27,621 nucleotides of DNA, taken from positions 1 to 27,621 of the forward strand of contig CADBQZ010000050.1 of NCBI GenBank assembly GCA_902796865.1, written 5' to 3'. The notes below the pieces were generated by a model. The model ran no database searches, was not told where the DNA came from, and worked only from the letters and a program-made list of their open reading frames with translations. Numbering within the stretch: position 1 is the stretch's first letter; every line of letters begins with the position of its first letter. Source of the DNA: an uncultured Ruminococcus sp. GTDB taxonomy: Bacteria > Bacillota > Clostridia > Oscillospirales > Ruminococcaceae. Shown here one piece after another: positions 6,471 through 15,451 of the stretch. Both the position numbers and the translations under genes were made by a program.

Positions 6471-9302
6471 ATGATAATCAAGAAGAAAAAGGCTGTAGTT
6501 GCAGCAATATTATCAGCAGCAATGACAGTCTCAGCTATTATGCCGGCAGTATCAGCAGCTGGTACAAGAACAAAGCCTGAAAAGTACGGTGACGGAACAT
6601 ATGCACAGAGATTCCTTTCACTTTACGATGACGTTATTACAAACGGTAACACAAACGGATATTTAAGTGATGCAAACGCACCTGCCGGCGGTTTCGGCGT
6701 TCCTTATCACTGTGTAGAAACACTTAACATCGAAGCTCCTGACTATGGTCACGAAACAACATCAGAAGCTATGTCATACATAGTTTGGATGGCTGCTATG
6801 AGAGATAACATCGGTAACAAGGCAGCTAAGGGCGAACTCAAGGATGAAAACGGCAATGCTATCAATGCTTCAAACGAGGGCGATCTCGCTAAGGCATGGA
6901 AGACAATGGAAGTTATGATCCCTAAGTTCCAGGAAGGCTTTATGGGTCACGCTGATCTTTCAGCTCAGTACTCACAGGAACACGATCAGCCGGAAGAATA
7001 TCCAACACCTCAGGATGATAAGAACACTGGTGAGAACCCACTTGCAAGCGTGTTCAGCAACACATATAGAAATGACGGCGGCCTTTACCTCATGCACTGG
7101 CTCGCAGACGTAGATGACTGGTATGGCTACGGTCAGGATACATCATACAGAGGTGCAAACGGACCTGGAAAACTCGTATTCATCAATACATTCCAGCGTG
7201 GTGCTCAGGAATCATGTTGGGAAACAGTTCCGCACGCTTGTGTTGAAACATTAAGATGGGGTCAGGTCGGCAAAGGCGGCGTTAAGGCTGTATTCTCTGC
7301 ACAGGGACAGGAGCCGCCGGCTTCATGGTCATATACAAACGCACCTGACGCAGAAGACCGTGCTATCCAGGGTGCTTATGCAGCTGCTAGATGGGGTGTT
7401 GGCGACAGCAATGTTCTCAGCTTAGCAGGTAAGATGGGTGACCAGCTCAGAAATAATATGTTCGATAAGTACTACAAGCCTATCGGTACTCAGAACGAAA
7501 AAACACCTCAGGATAAAGGCAATCCATATTCAGGCGCTCACTACCTCATGTCATGGTATACTTCATGGGGCGGCGCTAACGACGGTGCTTGGGCATGGCA
7601 GATCGGTGCCAGCCACTGTCACGAATTCTATCAGAACCCACTCGCAGCTTATGCGCTTCTCAACAACAAGGATATGAGAGCAGGTATGAAGAGTGGTCAG
7701 CAGGCAGTTACAGACTACGAGAAGTCACTCCAGACACAGCTCGAATTCTATCTCTGGCTCCAGTCAGAAGATGGTCCTATTGCCGGCGGTGCTACATCAT
7801 CATGGCACGGAAGATATCTCCCTTACAAGTATCTTGCTGATGCTGATGCTGAGTACATTGCTAAGTATGGCACAGATATTCCTACAGAATTCAACAAGAT
7901 GGCTTATCAGGAACACCCTGTATACGCTGACCCAGGTTCAAACCACTGGATCGGTAACCAGGTATGGGCTGTACAGCGTCTCGCTGAACTCTACTATGAT
8001 ATAAAGACAAATCCATCAGAAACTTCTGCTAAGATCAAGGTTGGCGGACTTTCAATGGAAGACGCTCTTGCTAAGATCCTCGACAGATGGGTAGCTTGGT
8101 TCCTCGACGAAGAAAAGTCACAGACAAAGCTTATCGGCGAAGATGATTACCAGATCCCTGCATCACTTGACTGGTTCGGTCAGCCTGAAACATGGAAGGG
8201 CGCATACAACGAAAAGAATGGCGTAACTTGCAAAGTAACAGCAGTTGGCAGCTCTGACCTCGGTTGTGTATCATCACTTTGTAACTCACTCATCTACTAC
8301 GCAAAGGCTAACGGCGTAAAGACAGAAGCAGCTTACTCAAGCAACAATACAGACAATCCTTCAAAGGCACTTCACTTAGCTCATGAACTTCTTGACCGTG
8401 AGTGGAGAGCAGCTCGTGACAATATTGGTCTTTCAATAACTGAACACAACGGTTCAATGTGGAGACTCTTCGAGCAGGAAGTTTGGGTTCCTACATGGAT
8501 CAACGGCACAATGCCTAACGGTGACCCACTCAAGAATGGTGCTACATTCTTAAGCATACGTTCACAGTATAAGACAGATGCTAAGGTTCAGGAATTCGAG
8601 AAGGTTTATAACGAAGCTAAGGCTAAGGGCTATGAAGGCGGAAGCGAAGGCATGACAGAAGCTCTCGAAAGCGTTGACCTTAACTACCACAGATTCTGGC
8701 ACGCTGGTGATATCATGCTTGCTCTCGGTACAATGGCTGATCTCTATCCTGATATGGAAGTTGACAAGAGCAGCGAAGATAAGCCGGAAGAAAAGGATCT
8801 TGTTATAGAAAATGAAGAGATCACAGTTGAAGTTGATAAGACTGAAACTATAAAGACAAACAGAGACGATGCAACATTCAAGAGCAATGATGAATCAGTT
8901 GCAACAGTTGATGCTGACGGTAAGGTAACAGGTAAGGGCGAAGGTAAGACCACTATCACAGTAACTACACCTGACGGCAAGACAGGTACTGTAACTGTAA
9001 CAGTAACTCCTGCTGGCGAAGATATTCCTACAGGAAGCCTTGATCCTAACGAAGATTACCTCTACGGTGACGTTGACCTTGATGGTGCAGCAGCAGCAGT
9101 TAACGACCTCGTTCTCCTTTCAAAGTTTATAGCTAACAAGACAAAGTATGACCTCTTCCCAGAAGATGCTAAGAAGCACAACAAGTCACTTGTTCAGGCT
9201 AACGTTGAATACGATGAGGCAGTTGATACAGCTGACCTTCTGAAGCTTGTTGAAGCAAATCTTAAGAAGATCGGTCTTAAGGATCTCGGTCCGCAGAAAT
9301 AA
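6471..9302 (+). CDS. Secreted GH48 exo-cellulase with Ig-like domain and dockerin
   Basis: A 943-residue cellulosomal processive cellulase that releases cellobiose from cellulose chains outside the cell. In order: a signal peptide (1 to about 29, ending AVSA); a GH48 catalytic domain (about 33-761) with HETTSEA (Glu99, the family's proton donor), WETVPH (250-255) and NAPDAE (290-295, likely holding the conserved Asp); a BIG2-type Ig-like domain (about 776-847); a Pro/Asp linker; and a dockerin (863-943) to plug into a cohesin on a scaffoldin. The open frame extends to 6354, but ATG 6471 has AGAGGGG 9 bases upstream and starts a perfect signal peptide. Codon choice is visibly biased (ATC, AAC, AAG, GGT; few ATA), unlike the ATA-rich neighbours, suggesting high expression. 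The dockerin's first calcium loop is degenerate. Confidence 0.95.
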   Translation: MIIKKKKAVVAAILSAAMTVSAIMPAVSAAGTRTKPEKYGDGTYAQRFLSLYDDVITNGNTNGYLSDANAPAGGFGVPYHCVETLNIEAPDYGHETTSEAMSYIVWMAAMRDNIGNKAAKGELKDENGNAINASNEGDLAKAWKTMEVMIPKFQEGFMGHADLSAQYSQEHDQPEEYPTPQDDKNTGENPLASVFSNTYRNDGGLYLMHWLADVDDWYGYGQDTSYRGANGPGKLVFINTFQRGAQESCWETVPHACVETLRWGQVGKGGVKAVFSAQGQEPPASWSYTNAPDAEDRAIQGAYAAARWGVGDSNVLSLAGKMGDQLRNNMFDKYYKPIGTQNEKTPQDKGNPYSGAHYLMSWYTSWGGANDGAWAWQIGASHCHEFYQNPLAAYALLNNKDMRAGMKSGQQAVTDYEKSLQTQLEFYLWLQSEDGPIAGGATSSWHGRYLPYKYLADADAEYIAKYGTDIPTEFNKMAYQEHPVYADPGSNHWIGNQVWAVQRLAELYYDIKTNPSETSAKIKVGGLSMEDALAKILDRWVAWFLDEEKSQTKLIGEDDYQIPASLDWFGQPETWKGAYNEKNGVTCKVTAVGSSDLGCVSSLCNSLIYYAKANGVKTEAAYSSNNTDNPSKALHLAHELLDREWRAARDNIGLSITEHNGSMWRLFEQEVWVPTWINGTMPNGDPLKNGATFLSIRSQYKTDAKVQEFEKVYNEAKAKGYEGGSEGMTEALESVDLNYHRFWHAGDIMLALGTMADLYPDMEVDKSSEDKPEEKDLVIENEEITVEVDKTETIKTNRDDATFKSNDESVATVDADGKVTGKGEGKTTITVTTPDGKTGTVTVTVTPAGEDIPTGSLDPNEDYLYGDVDLDGAAAAVNDLVLLSKFIANKTKYDLFPEDAKKHNKSLVQANVEYDEAVDTADLLKLVEANLKKIGLKDLGPQK

Positions 9303-9353
9303 TTTCATTTGGTTTTTCATTTTAATTCCTTTTTTATAATTCCTAATCACATT

Positions 9354-9391
9354 AAATCCGACCTTTATTCAGTTAAGGGTCGGATTTTTTT
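9354..9391 (+). terminator. Rho-independent terminator of the cellulase gene
   Basis: A perfect 10-bp stem (AAATCCGACC 9354-9363, GGTCGGATTT 9378-9387) is followed by a T-run to 9391, 52 bases after the stop codon. It separates the cellulase from the housekeeping cluster. Confidence 0.93.
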
Positions 9392-9402
9392 GCGATAATC
9401 TC

Positions 9403-9431
9403 TTGATTTATCTTTGCAAAAATGCTATAAT
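9403..9431 (+). promoter_or_regulatory. Promoter of the yicC-gmk-priA cluster
   Basis: TTGATT at 9403-9408 and TATAAT at 9426-9431 are 17 bases apart, with TGC just before the -10 (extended -10). The start near 9438 leaves the AGGAGGTG ribosome site at 9455-9462 in the transcript. Confidence 0.8.
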
Positions 9432-9470
9432 AAAGTGATAGTATATTATTGATCAGGAGGTGTTTGGCAA

Positions 9471-10349
9471 TTGCTGCAAAGTATGACCGGATACGGCAGG
9501 GAACAGCTGCTTATAAACGGACGTGATATAACCGTTGAAATAAGGTCGGTTAATCATCGCTATTATGAATTTTCATCGAGAGTACCTCGAGTTTACGGCT
9601 ATCTTGACGAAAAGCTCAAAAGCTTTGTGAAAAATAGTGTTTCAAGAGGCAAGATAGAAGTCAGCGTTACCATAAACAATATAGAAGGACGGACCGCTGC
9701 AGTAAGCATTGACAGGGATCTTGCGTTGGAATATCTTAAAGCTCTTCGTGAAGCAAATGAAGCACTCGGATTGGAAGATGATGTGACGCTTTCAATGATG
9801 ACCAGATTTTCTGATATTTTTTCTGTTCAGAAGCTTGCCGAGGACGAGGAACTTATCTGGAATGATGTGAAGACTGCCGCTGAGAAGGCTTTGGAAAAAT
9901 TTGTGGAAATGCGCCGCACAGAGGGCAGTACACTTAAAAAGGATCTTCTTGAAAAACTTAAGAATATTGAAAATACGCTCGGTACAGTTGAGGAACAGGC
10001 ACCAGTAACGGCTGAAAAATACCGTGAAAAGCTGTTTAAAAAGTTAAAAGAAGTGCTTGAAGAAAAGGAAATCGACGAGCAGAGGATAGTTACAGAAGCA
10101 GCTCTGTTTGCTGAAAAAATAGCTATTGATGAGGAAACTGTAAGGCTCAGGAGCCATATCGCACAATTTCGTGAGCTTGTCGAGTCGGAAGGCCCTGTTG
10201 GAAGAAAGCTTGATTTTCTTGTTCAGGAGTTCAACCGTGAGATAAATACAATGGGTTCAAAGGCACAGGATGTGAAGATCACAAAATGTGTCGTTGATAT
10301 GAAGTCAGAGGTCGAAAAGATCAGGGAACAGATACAGAACATAGAATAG
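9471..10349 (+). CDS. yicC: YicC/YloC family endoribonuclease
   Basis: A 292-residue YicC/YloC homologue. It begins [11 protein letters not shown], where SMTGYGR is the family signature. The C-terminal half (about 208-292) contains the DUF1732 pattern, with [21 protein letters not shown] and [14 protein letters not shown]. coli YicC and B. subtilis YloC are reported endoribonucleases. The start is TTG 9471: AGGAGGTG ends 8 bases before it, while the next in-frame ATG (9483) lies inside SMTG. A long charged helix (about 130-215) fits the oligomeric scaffold of the family. It leads a cluster ordered as in B. subtilis (yloC, ylzA, gmk, rpoZ). Confidence 0.92.
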   Translation: MLQSMTGYGREQLLINGRDITVEIRSVNHRYYEFSSRVPRVYGYLDEKLKSFVKNSVSRGKIEVSVTINNIEGRTAAVSIDRDLALEYLKALREANEALGLEDDVTLSMMTRFSDIFSVQKLAEDEELIWNDVKTAAEKALEKFVEMRRTEGSTLKKDLLEKLKNIENTLGTVEEQAPVTAEKYREKLFKKLKEVLEEKEIDEQRIVTEAALFAEKIAIDEETVRLRSHIAQFRELVESEGPVGRKLDFLVQEFNREINTMGSKAQDVKITKCVVDMKSEVEKIREQIQNIE

Positions 10350-10359
10350 CGGAGTGGTC

Positions 10360-10617
10360 ATGAAACTTATCAATATAGGTTATGGAAATATGATCTCGTC
10401 GTCAAAGCTCGTTGCAGTGGTAGCTCCTGAATCGGCACCGATAAAAAGACTCATTCAGGACGCAAGAGACAGAGGCGAGCTTATAGATGCGACTTACGGC
10501 AGAAGGACAAGAGCTGTTGTGGTCATGGACAGCGGACATATAGTTTTGTCGGCTGCTTCTACCGAGGCATTGACTGGAAGATTATCAGACGGGGAGGACG
10601 AAGGAAATGAAGAATAA
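10360..10617 (+). CDS. remA: RemA/YlzA (DUF370) DNA-binding regulator
   Basis: An 85-residue DUF370 protein, family of B. subtilis RemA, a DNA-binding activator of matrix and osmoprotection genes that forms ring-like oligomers. The conserved stretches [28 protein letters not shown] and [13 protein letters not shown] are all present. The frame extends to GTG 10354, but GGAG (10351-10354) is 5 bases before ATG 10360 and the family starts at MKLINIG, so the ATG was chosen. The C-terminus is acidic and overlaps gmk by 11 bases. In non-model Clostridia the targets are unknown; a role in biofilm or wall genes is an inference. Confidence 0.92.
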   Translation: MKLINIGYGNMISSSKLVAVVAPESAPIKRLIQDARDRGELIDATYGRRTRAVVVMDSGHIVLSAASTEALTGRLSDGEDEGNEE

Positions 10618-11215
10618 GGGAAGAATGATCGTCGTTTCTGCGCCGTCAGGATGCGGAAAAGGAACTATCCTTGCCGAGATATTAAAAAGTGACAAGTTCT
10701 ATTACTCCATATCGGCAACAACAAGAGCTCCCAGAGAGGGAGAAAAAGATGGGGTCAATTATCACTTTATAACAAAAGAGGAATTTGAACGGCAGATAGA
10801 AAACGGCGGTATGCTTGAATATGCAGAATACTGCGGTAATTACTATGGTACACCTAAAAAGATACTTGAAGAAAAGATGAACGAGGGTATAAATGTTATC
10901 CTTGAAATAGAGGTACAGGGTGCTATGAAGGTAAGAAAGTTAGTGCCAGATGCCGTATTCATATTCATAGTTCCGCCGAGTATCTCAGAGCTTGAAAGAA
11001 GGCTCAGAAAGCGTGGAACAGAGACTGATGACGTTATCGCAAAGCGTGTCGCTGAGGCGGCAGGCGAGATAAAAAAAGCTCCCGATTACGATTATATAGT
11101 TGTAAACGGCGATCTTGATGACGCAGTTGATGATTTTAAAAAGATAATAAGAGCAGAGGAAATGAAGTCTGCTTATTCAAAAAATATTATAGATGAGGTG
11201 CTTGAAAATGCTTAG
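10607..11215 (+). CDS. gmk: Guanylate kinase
   Basis: A 202-residue enzyme that phosphorylates GMP to GDP with ATP in the cytoplasm. It contains the P-loop [10 protein letters not shown] (11-20), the GMP-binding region with [19 protein letters not shown] (about 36-54), and the LID and core motifs of the family ([16 protein letters not shown]). Size is standard. The gene begins inside the end of remA and its end overlaps the rpoZ start by 8 bases, so the three are likely translationally coupled. Clustering of gmk with rpoZ is general in bacteria. Confidence 0.96.
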   Translation: MKNKGRMIVVSAPSGCGKGTILAEILKSDKFYYSISATTRAPREGEKDGVNYHFITKEEFERQIENGGMLEYAEYCGNYYGTPKKILEEKMNEGINVILEIEVQGAMKVRKLVPDAVFIFIVPPSISELERRLRKRGTETDDVIAKRVAEAAGEIKKAPDYDYIVVNGDLDDAVDDFKKIIRAEEMKSAYSKNIIDEVLENA

Positions 11216-11564
11216 ACCGGCTGCAACACAGTTGATATCAAAAAACGACAGCTATTATTCACTTGTTATAGGCGTTGCAAAACGTGCAAGAGAGATAGCA
11301 GATGAACTTTACAAGGAAGGCAAGGTGCTTGAAGAAAAGCCAGTTAAGACTGCCGTTGAGGAACTTGCCGCAGGAAAATTCCGCATAGAGGAATATACAG
11401 GCAAAAAAGAGGAAGAGGCTGAAACAGAGCAGGCTTCTGAACAGACAGAAGATGTTTTGGAAAATTCAGACGGGAATGAAGAGGTTCAGGAAACTGCTGA
11501 AGCTCAGAAAAATGATAACACAGACGAACAGATGCCGGGTGTTCAGCAGCCGTTCGGATTCTGA
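11208..11564 (+). CDS. rpoZ: RNA polymerase omega subunit with an acidic tail
   Basis: A 118-residue omega subunit, which helps assemble RNA polymerase by holding beta-prime. The core (1 to about 65) has LRPAATQLI, the helix SYYSLVIGVAKRAREIAD and KTAVEELAAGKFRI, as in other Firmicutes. After residue 65 comes about 50 residues very rich in Glu, Gln, Asp and Asn, which ordinary omegas (about 65-90 residues) lack. ATG 11208 was chosen over the upstream ATG 11193 because GAGGTG (11195-11200) is 7 bases before it and the family starts MLRPA. In B. subtilis coaBC follows rpoZ; here priA follows instead. Confidence 0.92.
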   Translation: MLRPAATQLISKNDSYYSLVIGVAKRAREIADELYKEGKVLEEKPVKTAVEELAAGKFRIEEYTGKKEEEAETEQASEQTEDVLENSDGNEEVQETAEAQKNDNTDEQMPGVQQPFGF

Positions 11565-11585
11565 TAATAAAGAGGGCTTTGAACG

Positions 11586-14036
11586 TTGGCAGTAAAAGCT
11601 TTTGTTGCGGTAAGCGCTGCAACTGCCGCTTTTGATAAACCGTTTACCTATCTTGTTCCGGACAGCATTTCAAAAAAAGCTGTAAGAGGTTCAAGAGTGC
11701 TTGTGCCTTTTGGCAGAGCTAATAGAAAAAGGGTAGGGCTGATACTTGATGTCATGCCTGCTGATAAAAACGAAAATATATCCGGACTTAAATACATTTT
11801 TTCTGTGGTCGATGATACACCGGTCTTGAATGAAGAAATGATGGGGCTTGTACTGTGGCTCAGGGAGAATACTTTCTGCACATATTTTGATGCTGCAAAA
11901 GCGCTTCTTCCTTCGGGTATGAATATAAAGCTTACTGAAAGCTATAAGCTTGCTGAAATCCCTGACATGGGAGAACTTGACGAAAGCGAAATAGAGTGCT
12001 TAGAGTTTATAAAAGACAGCAGTGATATAAACAAAGCGGTATCTTCTCTTAAAGAACAGGGGAAAGAGAAGGCTTTGAGATCACTTATAGAAAAAGGCTT
12101 TATTGTTAATAAGTCTGACAGCAGACAGAATGTCGGAGACAGTACTATTAAAATGACTGCTGTTTCAGAAGATTATAAAGCCTGTCCCGATAATTATAAA
12201 CTTACGGTAAAACAAAAGGCACTTGTTAAAACGGTCATGGAAAGTGAAAGTGAGCTTTCGGCAAAAGAAGCTTGTTATCTCAGCGGTGCAGGCATTAGCG
12301 TTTTTAAAAAGCTTGTTGAAAAAGGCGTCCTCAGAGAATACGACGTTGAAGCATTCCGTCAGGTAAAAGTTGAAACAGATAAAAGCCGGAGCACGGCAGA
12401 TATAATCCTTACCGATGAACAGCAGACTGTTTATGACAGAGTAAGCGATGTTATGGATGAGAATAAAGCTCATTGTTTTTTGCTTCACGGCGTTACGGGA
12501 AGCGGTAAGACATCTGTCTTTGAAAAACTGATAGAAAAATGTCTTATATCAAAAAGGCAGGCTTTAGTGCTTATCCCTGAAATATCGCTCACGCCGCAGA
12601 CGGTAAGGCGCTTCAGAGAGCTTTTTGGTGAAAGAGTAGCGGTGATACACAGCGGTCTTTCAGCAGGTCAAAGGCTTGATGAACATAAGCGGATAAAAAG
12701 AGGGCTTGCGGATATAGTCGTAGGTACCAGAAGCGCAGTATTTGCTCCGCTCGATAATATCGGTCTTATAGTAATAGACGAAGAGGGCGAACGCTCATAT
12801 AAATCGGACAGTTCGCCACGGTACAGCGCTATAGATGCGGCAAAAAAACGCTGCCGGGATCATAAGGCGGTACTTTTGCTTGCATCAGCTACACCGTCGA
12901 TAGAAAGCTATTATTATGCTCAGAAAGGCATATATGAACTCCTTGAAATGAAAAAGCGTTTTTCGGGGCATAGTCTTCCTGATGTTAAAATAGTTGACAT
13001 GGAGCTTGAGAGAAGAAAGGGTAATACGACCGAGTTTAGTGCTGTTTTGGCGGACGAGATAAGAAACAACCTTGAAGCCGGGGAACAGACGATACTTCTT
13101 TTGAACAGGAGAGGGTATCATACTATAATAAGCTGCTGTGACTGCCGCAAACCTGTATATTGTCCTAATTGCAGCATACCGCTGACATATCACAAGACAA
13201 ATGATACTCTTATGTGTCATTACTGCGGTCATACTCAGCCACCGGTCGGGACTTGTCCCGAATGCGGAAGCGAAAGGCTCATAAAAATGGGCTTTGGAAC
13301 ACAAAAGCTTGAAGAACAGATAGCGGAATTATTTCCGGGTGCAAGAGTACTCAGAATGGATGCGGATACGACCATGTCACGCTATTCATATGAAAAGAAT
13401 TTCAGAGATTTCAAAAACGGAAGATATGATATAATGGTCGGCACCCAGATGATAGGGAAGGGACTTGATTTCCCAAATGTCACACTTGTCGGTATGATCT
13501 CTCTGGATAAGGCATTGTATGCCGGAGATTTCCGAAGCTATGAGCGGACTTTTTCACTTGCGGCTCAGGTCGCAGGACGCTGTGGCAGAGGAGAGAAAAA
13601 AGGCAGGGCCTATTTACAGACATTCATGCCGGATCATTATGTACTGACACTTGCGGCAAAACAGGACTATCCCGGATTTTACAGGGAAGAGATAGCTATA
13701 CGCCGTGCGCTTCTGTTTCCGCCGGTATGTGATATATGTATACTTGGGATAAGCTCTGAGACCGATGAAACAGCGGCATCATTTTCTGCACAGCTTTTAG
13801 GGATAATAAAAGCAAGAACATCAGCGGGGCTTTCGATACCGCTCAGAGTTTTAGGACCTGTAAGATGCTCATACGGAAAAATAAATGGAAAATACCGATA
13901 TAGAATAATATTAAAATGCAAAAACACGGCAAAGCTCAGGGAATTTATAAGAAACGTAATGAGTGATGCTATAAATATAAAGGAATATAAAAAAGTTTCG
14001 CTTTATGCTGATATAAACGGAGACATCGGCGTATAA
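11586..14036 (+). CDS. priA: Primosomal protein N' (replication restart helicase PriA)
   Basis: An 816-residue superfamily-2 helicase that reloads the replisome at stalled forks. The order is: an N-terminal DNA-binding region (1 to about 110), an insertion region, and the helicase core with Walker A GVTGSGKT (302-309), ASATPS (433-438) and TRSAVFAP. A zinc region follows with eight cysteines in CxxC-type pairs (about 517-560), then helicase motifs V-VI (GTQMIGKGLDFP, AQVAGRCGRG). Walker B reads DEEG (398-401) where PriA normally has DEEH. Start codon TTG 11586 has AGAGGG 9 bases upstream, and the first residues (MAVKAFVAVSAATAAFDKPF) match the usual PriA opening. Confidence 0.94.
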   Translation: MAVKAFVAVSAATAAFDKPFTYLVPDSISKKAVRGSRVLVPFGRANRKRVGLILDVMPADKNENISGLKYIFSVVDDTPVLNEEMMGLVLWLRENTFCTYFDAAKALLPSGMNIKLTESYKLAEIPDMGELDESEIECLEFIKDSSDINKAVSSLKEQGKEKALRSLIEKGFIVNKSDSRQNVGDSTIKMTAVSEDYKACPDNYKLTVKQKALVKTVMESESELSAKEACYLSGAGISVFKKLVEKGVLREYDVEAFRQVKVETDKSRSTADIILTDEQQTVYDRVSDVMDENKAHCFLLHGVTGSGKTSVFEKLIEKCLISKRQALVLIPEISLTPQTVRRFRELFGERVAVIHSGLSAGQRLDEHKRIKRGLADIVVGTRSAVFAPLDNIGLIVIDEEGERSYKSDSSPRYSAIDAAKKRCRDHKAVLLLASATPSIESYYYAQKGIYELLEMKKRFSGHSLPDVKIVDMELERRKGNTTEFSAVLADEIRNNLEAGEQTILLLNRRGYHTIISCCDCRKPVYCPNCSIPLTYHKTNDTLMCHYCGHTQPPVGTCPECGSERLIKMGFGTQKLEEQIAELFPGARVLRMDADTTMSRYSYEKNFRDFKNGRYDIMVGTQMIGKGLDFPNVTLVGMISLDKALYAGDFRSYERTFSLAAQVAGRCGRGEKKGRAYLQTFMPDHYVLTLAAKQDYPGFYREEIAIRRALLFPPVCDICILGISSETDETAASFSAQLLGIIKARTSAGLSIPLRVLGPVRCSYGKINGKYRYRIILKCKNTAKLREFIRNVMSDAINIKEYKKVSLYADINGDIGV

Positions 14037-14055
14037 GCAAAGAGGAGAATGAAAA

Positions 14056-14520
14056 ATGGCACTCAGAAAGATCGTTACTAAGGAAGACCCGATATTAACA
14101 AAGGTCTGCAAACCTGTTGAAAAGTTTGATGATAAGCTGGCACAGCTTATCGACGACATGATGCAGACACTTGAAAAAGCGGAGGGTGTCGGTCTTGCCG
14201 CACCGCAGGTCGGATTCTTAAAGAGGATATTCATAATGGATCTTGGGGACGGCATGATAGAATGCGTGAATCCTCAGATACTCAAAAAAAGCGGAAAGCA
14301 AAGGGTTGTCGAAGGCTGTCTTTCCTGTCCAGATGACTGGGGATATGTTACAAGGCCAAATAAATGCCGTCTCAGAGCACAGAACAGATACGGTGAATTT
14401 TTCGAGCTTGATCTTGAAGAATTGGGAGCACAGTGTGCCTGTCACGAGTATGACCATCTTGAAGGCAATCTTTTTGTAGATAAGATAGAAGAAAGAGTTT
14501 ATCCGGAAAAGGAAAAATGA
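14056..14520 (+). CDS. def: Peptide deformylase
   Basis: A 154-residue metal hydrolase that removes the formyl group from the N-terminal methionine of new proteins. All three family motifs are present: GVGLAAPQ (44-51), EGCLS (86-90) and HEYDH (130-134). They give the metal ligands Cys88, His130 and His134 and the catalytic Glu131. Ribosome site AGAGGAG lies 8 bases before ATG 14056. It sits directly before fmt, which encodes the enzyme adding the same formyl group, a common pairing. Confidence 0.96.
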   Translation: MALRKIVTKEDPILTKVCKPVEKFDDKLAQLIDDMMQTLEKAEGVGLAAPQVGFLKRIFIMDLGDGMIECVNPQILKKSGKQRVVEGCLSCPDDWGYVTRPNKCRLRAQNRYGEFFELDLEELGAQCACHEYDHLEGNLFVDKIEERVYPEKEK

Positions 14521-14521
14521 T

Positions 14522-15448
14522 ATGAAGATAGTATTTATGGGAACCCCTGATTTTTCGGTGCCGTGCTTAAAGGCGCTTATATCAGAAGGGCATGAAGTTG
14601 CCGCTGTGTTCACACAGCCGGACAAGCCAAAAGGCAGAGGCTATAAGATGATACCGCCGCCGGTCAAGGTATGCGCCTTAGAAAACGGGATTGCAGTTTA
14701 TCAGCCGGTCTCGCTCAGGAAAGGCGAAGATGCACAAAGCGCTCTTGATACATTAAGAAGCATATCGCCGGAGCTTATAATAGTTGTGGCTTACGGACAG
14801 ATACTCCCCAAAGAAGTGTTAGAACTTCCGAAACACGGCTGTATAAATATTCATGCTTCGCTGCTTCCGGAGTACAGAGGTGCCGCGCCGATACAAAGAT
14901 GTATACTAGACGGAAAAACAAAGACGGGCGTTACATCTATGCTTATGGAAGAAGGTCTTGACACAGGAGATATGCTTATCGCCCGTGAGATAGAGATAGG
15001 CTGTGATGAGACAGCGTCAGAGCTTCATGACAGGCTGTCGGAGCTGGGAGCCAAGGTGCTTGCTGATACAGTAAAGGCAGTGGAAAACGGCACTCTTGAA
15101 CCCCAAAAGCAGGACGACAGCAGATCCACTTATGCTAAAATGATAACAAAGGATCTTAGCCGTCTGGACTTTTCTGATACGGCACAGAAGGTACACAATA
15201 CAATAAGAGGTGTTACAGGCTTTACGCAGCTTTTCGGAAAACGTTTTAAAATATACAGGAGCCATATCGAAGAAAACGTTTCGGGAGAACCGGGAACTGT
15301 TTCTGATGAAAAAAAATTCACTGTCGTATGCGGTGACGGTAATGGTGTCACATTCCTGGAAGTCCAGGCTGAAGGCGGAAAAAGAATGGCTGTAAGCGAT
15401 TATTTAAGAGGAAAAAAACTCGAACGGGGACAGAAACTCGGAGAATAA
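14522..15448 (+). CDS. fmt: Methionyl-tRNA formyltransferase
   Basis: A 308-residue enzyme that formylates Met-tRNAi using 10-formyl-tetrahydrofolate. The catalytic triad can be placed as Asn109, His111 and Asp147, almost the same numbers as in E. coli (108, 110, 146), within INIHASLLPEYRGAAPIQ and GLDTGD. The C-terminal tRNA-binding domain (about 205-308) is complete. It starts one base after the def stop. Its TAA stop (15446-15448) is in the same reading frame as the next gene, rsmB, which limits how far upstream rsmB can begin. Confidence 0.96.
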   Translation: MKIVFMGTPDFSVPCLKALISEGHEVAAVFTQPDKPKGRGYKMIPPPVKVCALENGIAVYQPVSLRKGEDAQSALDTLRSISPELIIVVAYGQILPKEVLELPKHGCINIHASLLPEYRGAAPIQRCILDGKTKTGVTSMLMEEGLDTGDMLIAREIEIGCDETASELHDRLSELGAKVLADTVKAVENGTLEPQKQDDSRSTYAKMITKDLSRLDFSDTAQKVHNTIRGVTGFTQLFGKRFKIYRSHIEENVSGEPGTVSDEKKFTVVCGDGNGVTFLEVQAEGGKRMAVSDYLRGKKLERGQKLGE

Positions 15449-15451
15449 AGA

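Noticed and set aside
13911..14255. Long antisense open frames across priA, def, rsmB and other genes
   Set aside because: They are mirror frames of well-identified genes, with no ribosome sites or family motifs.
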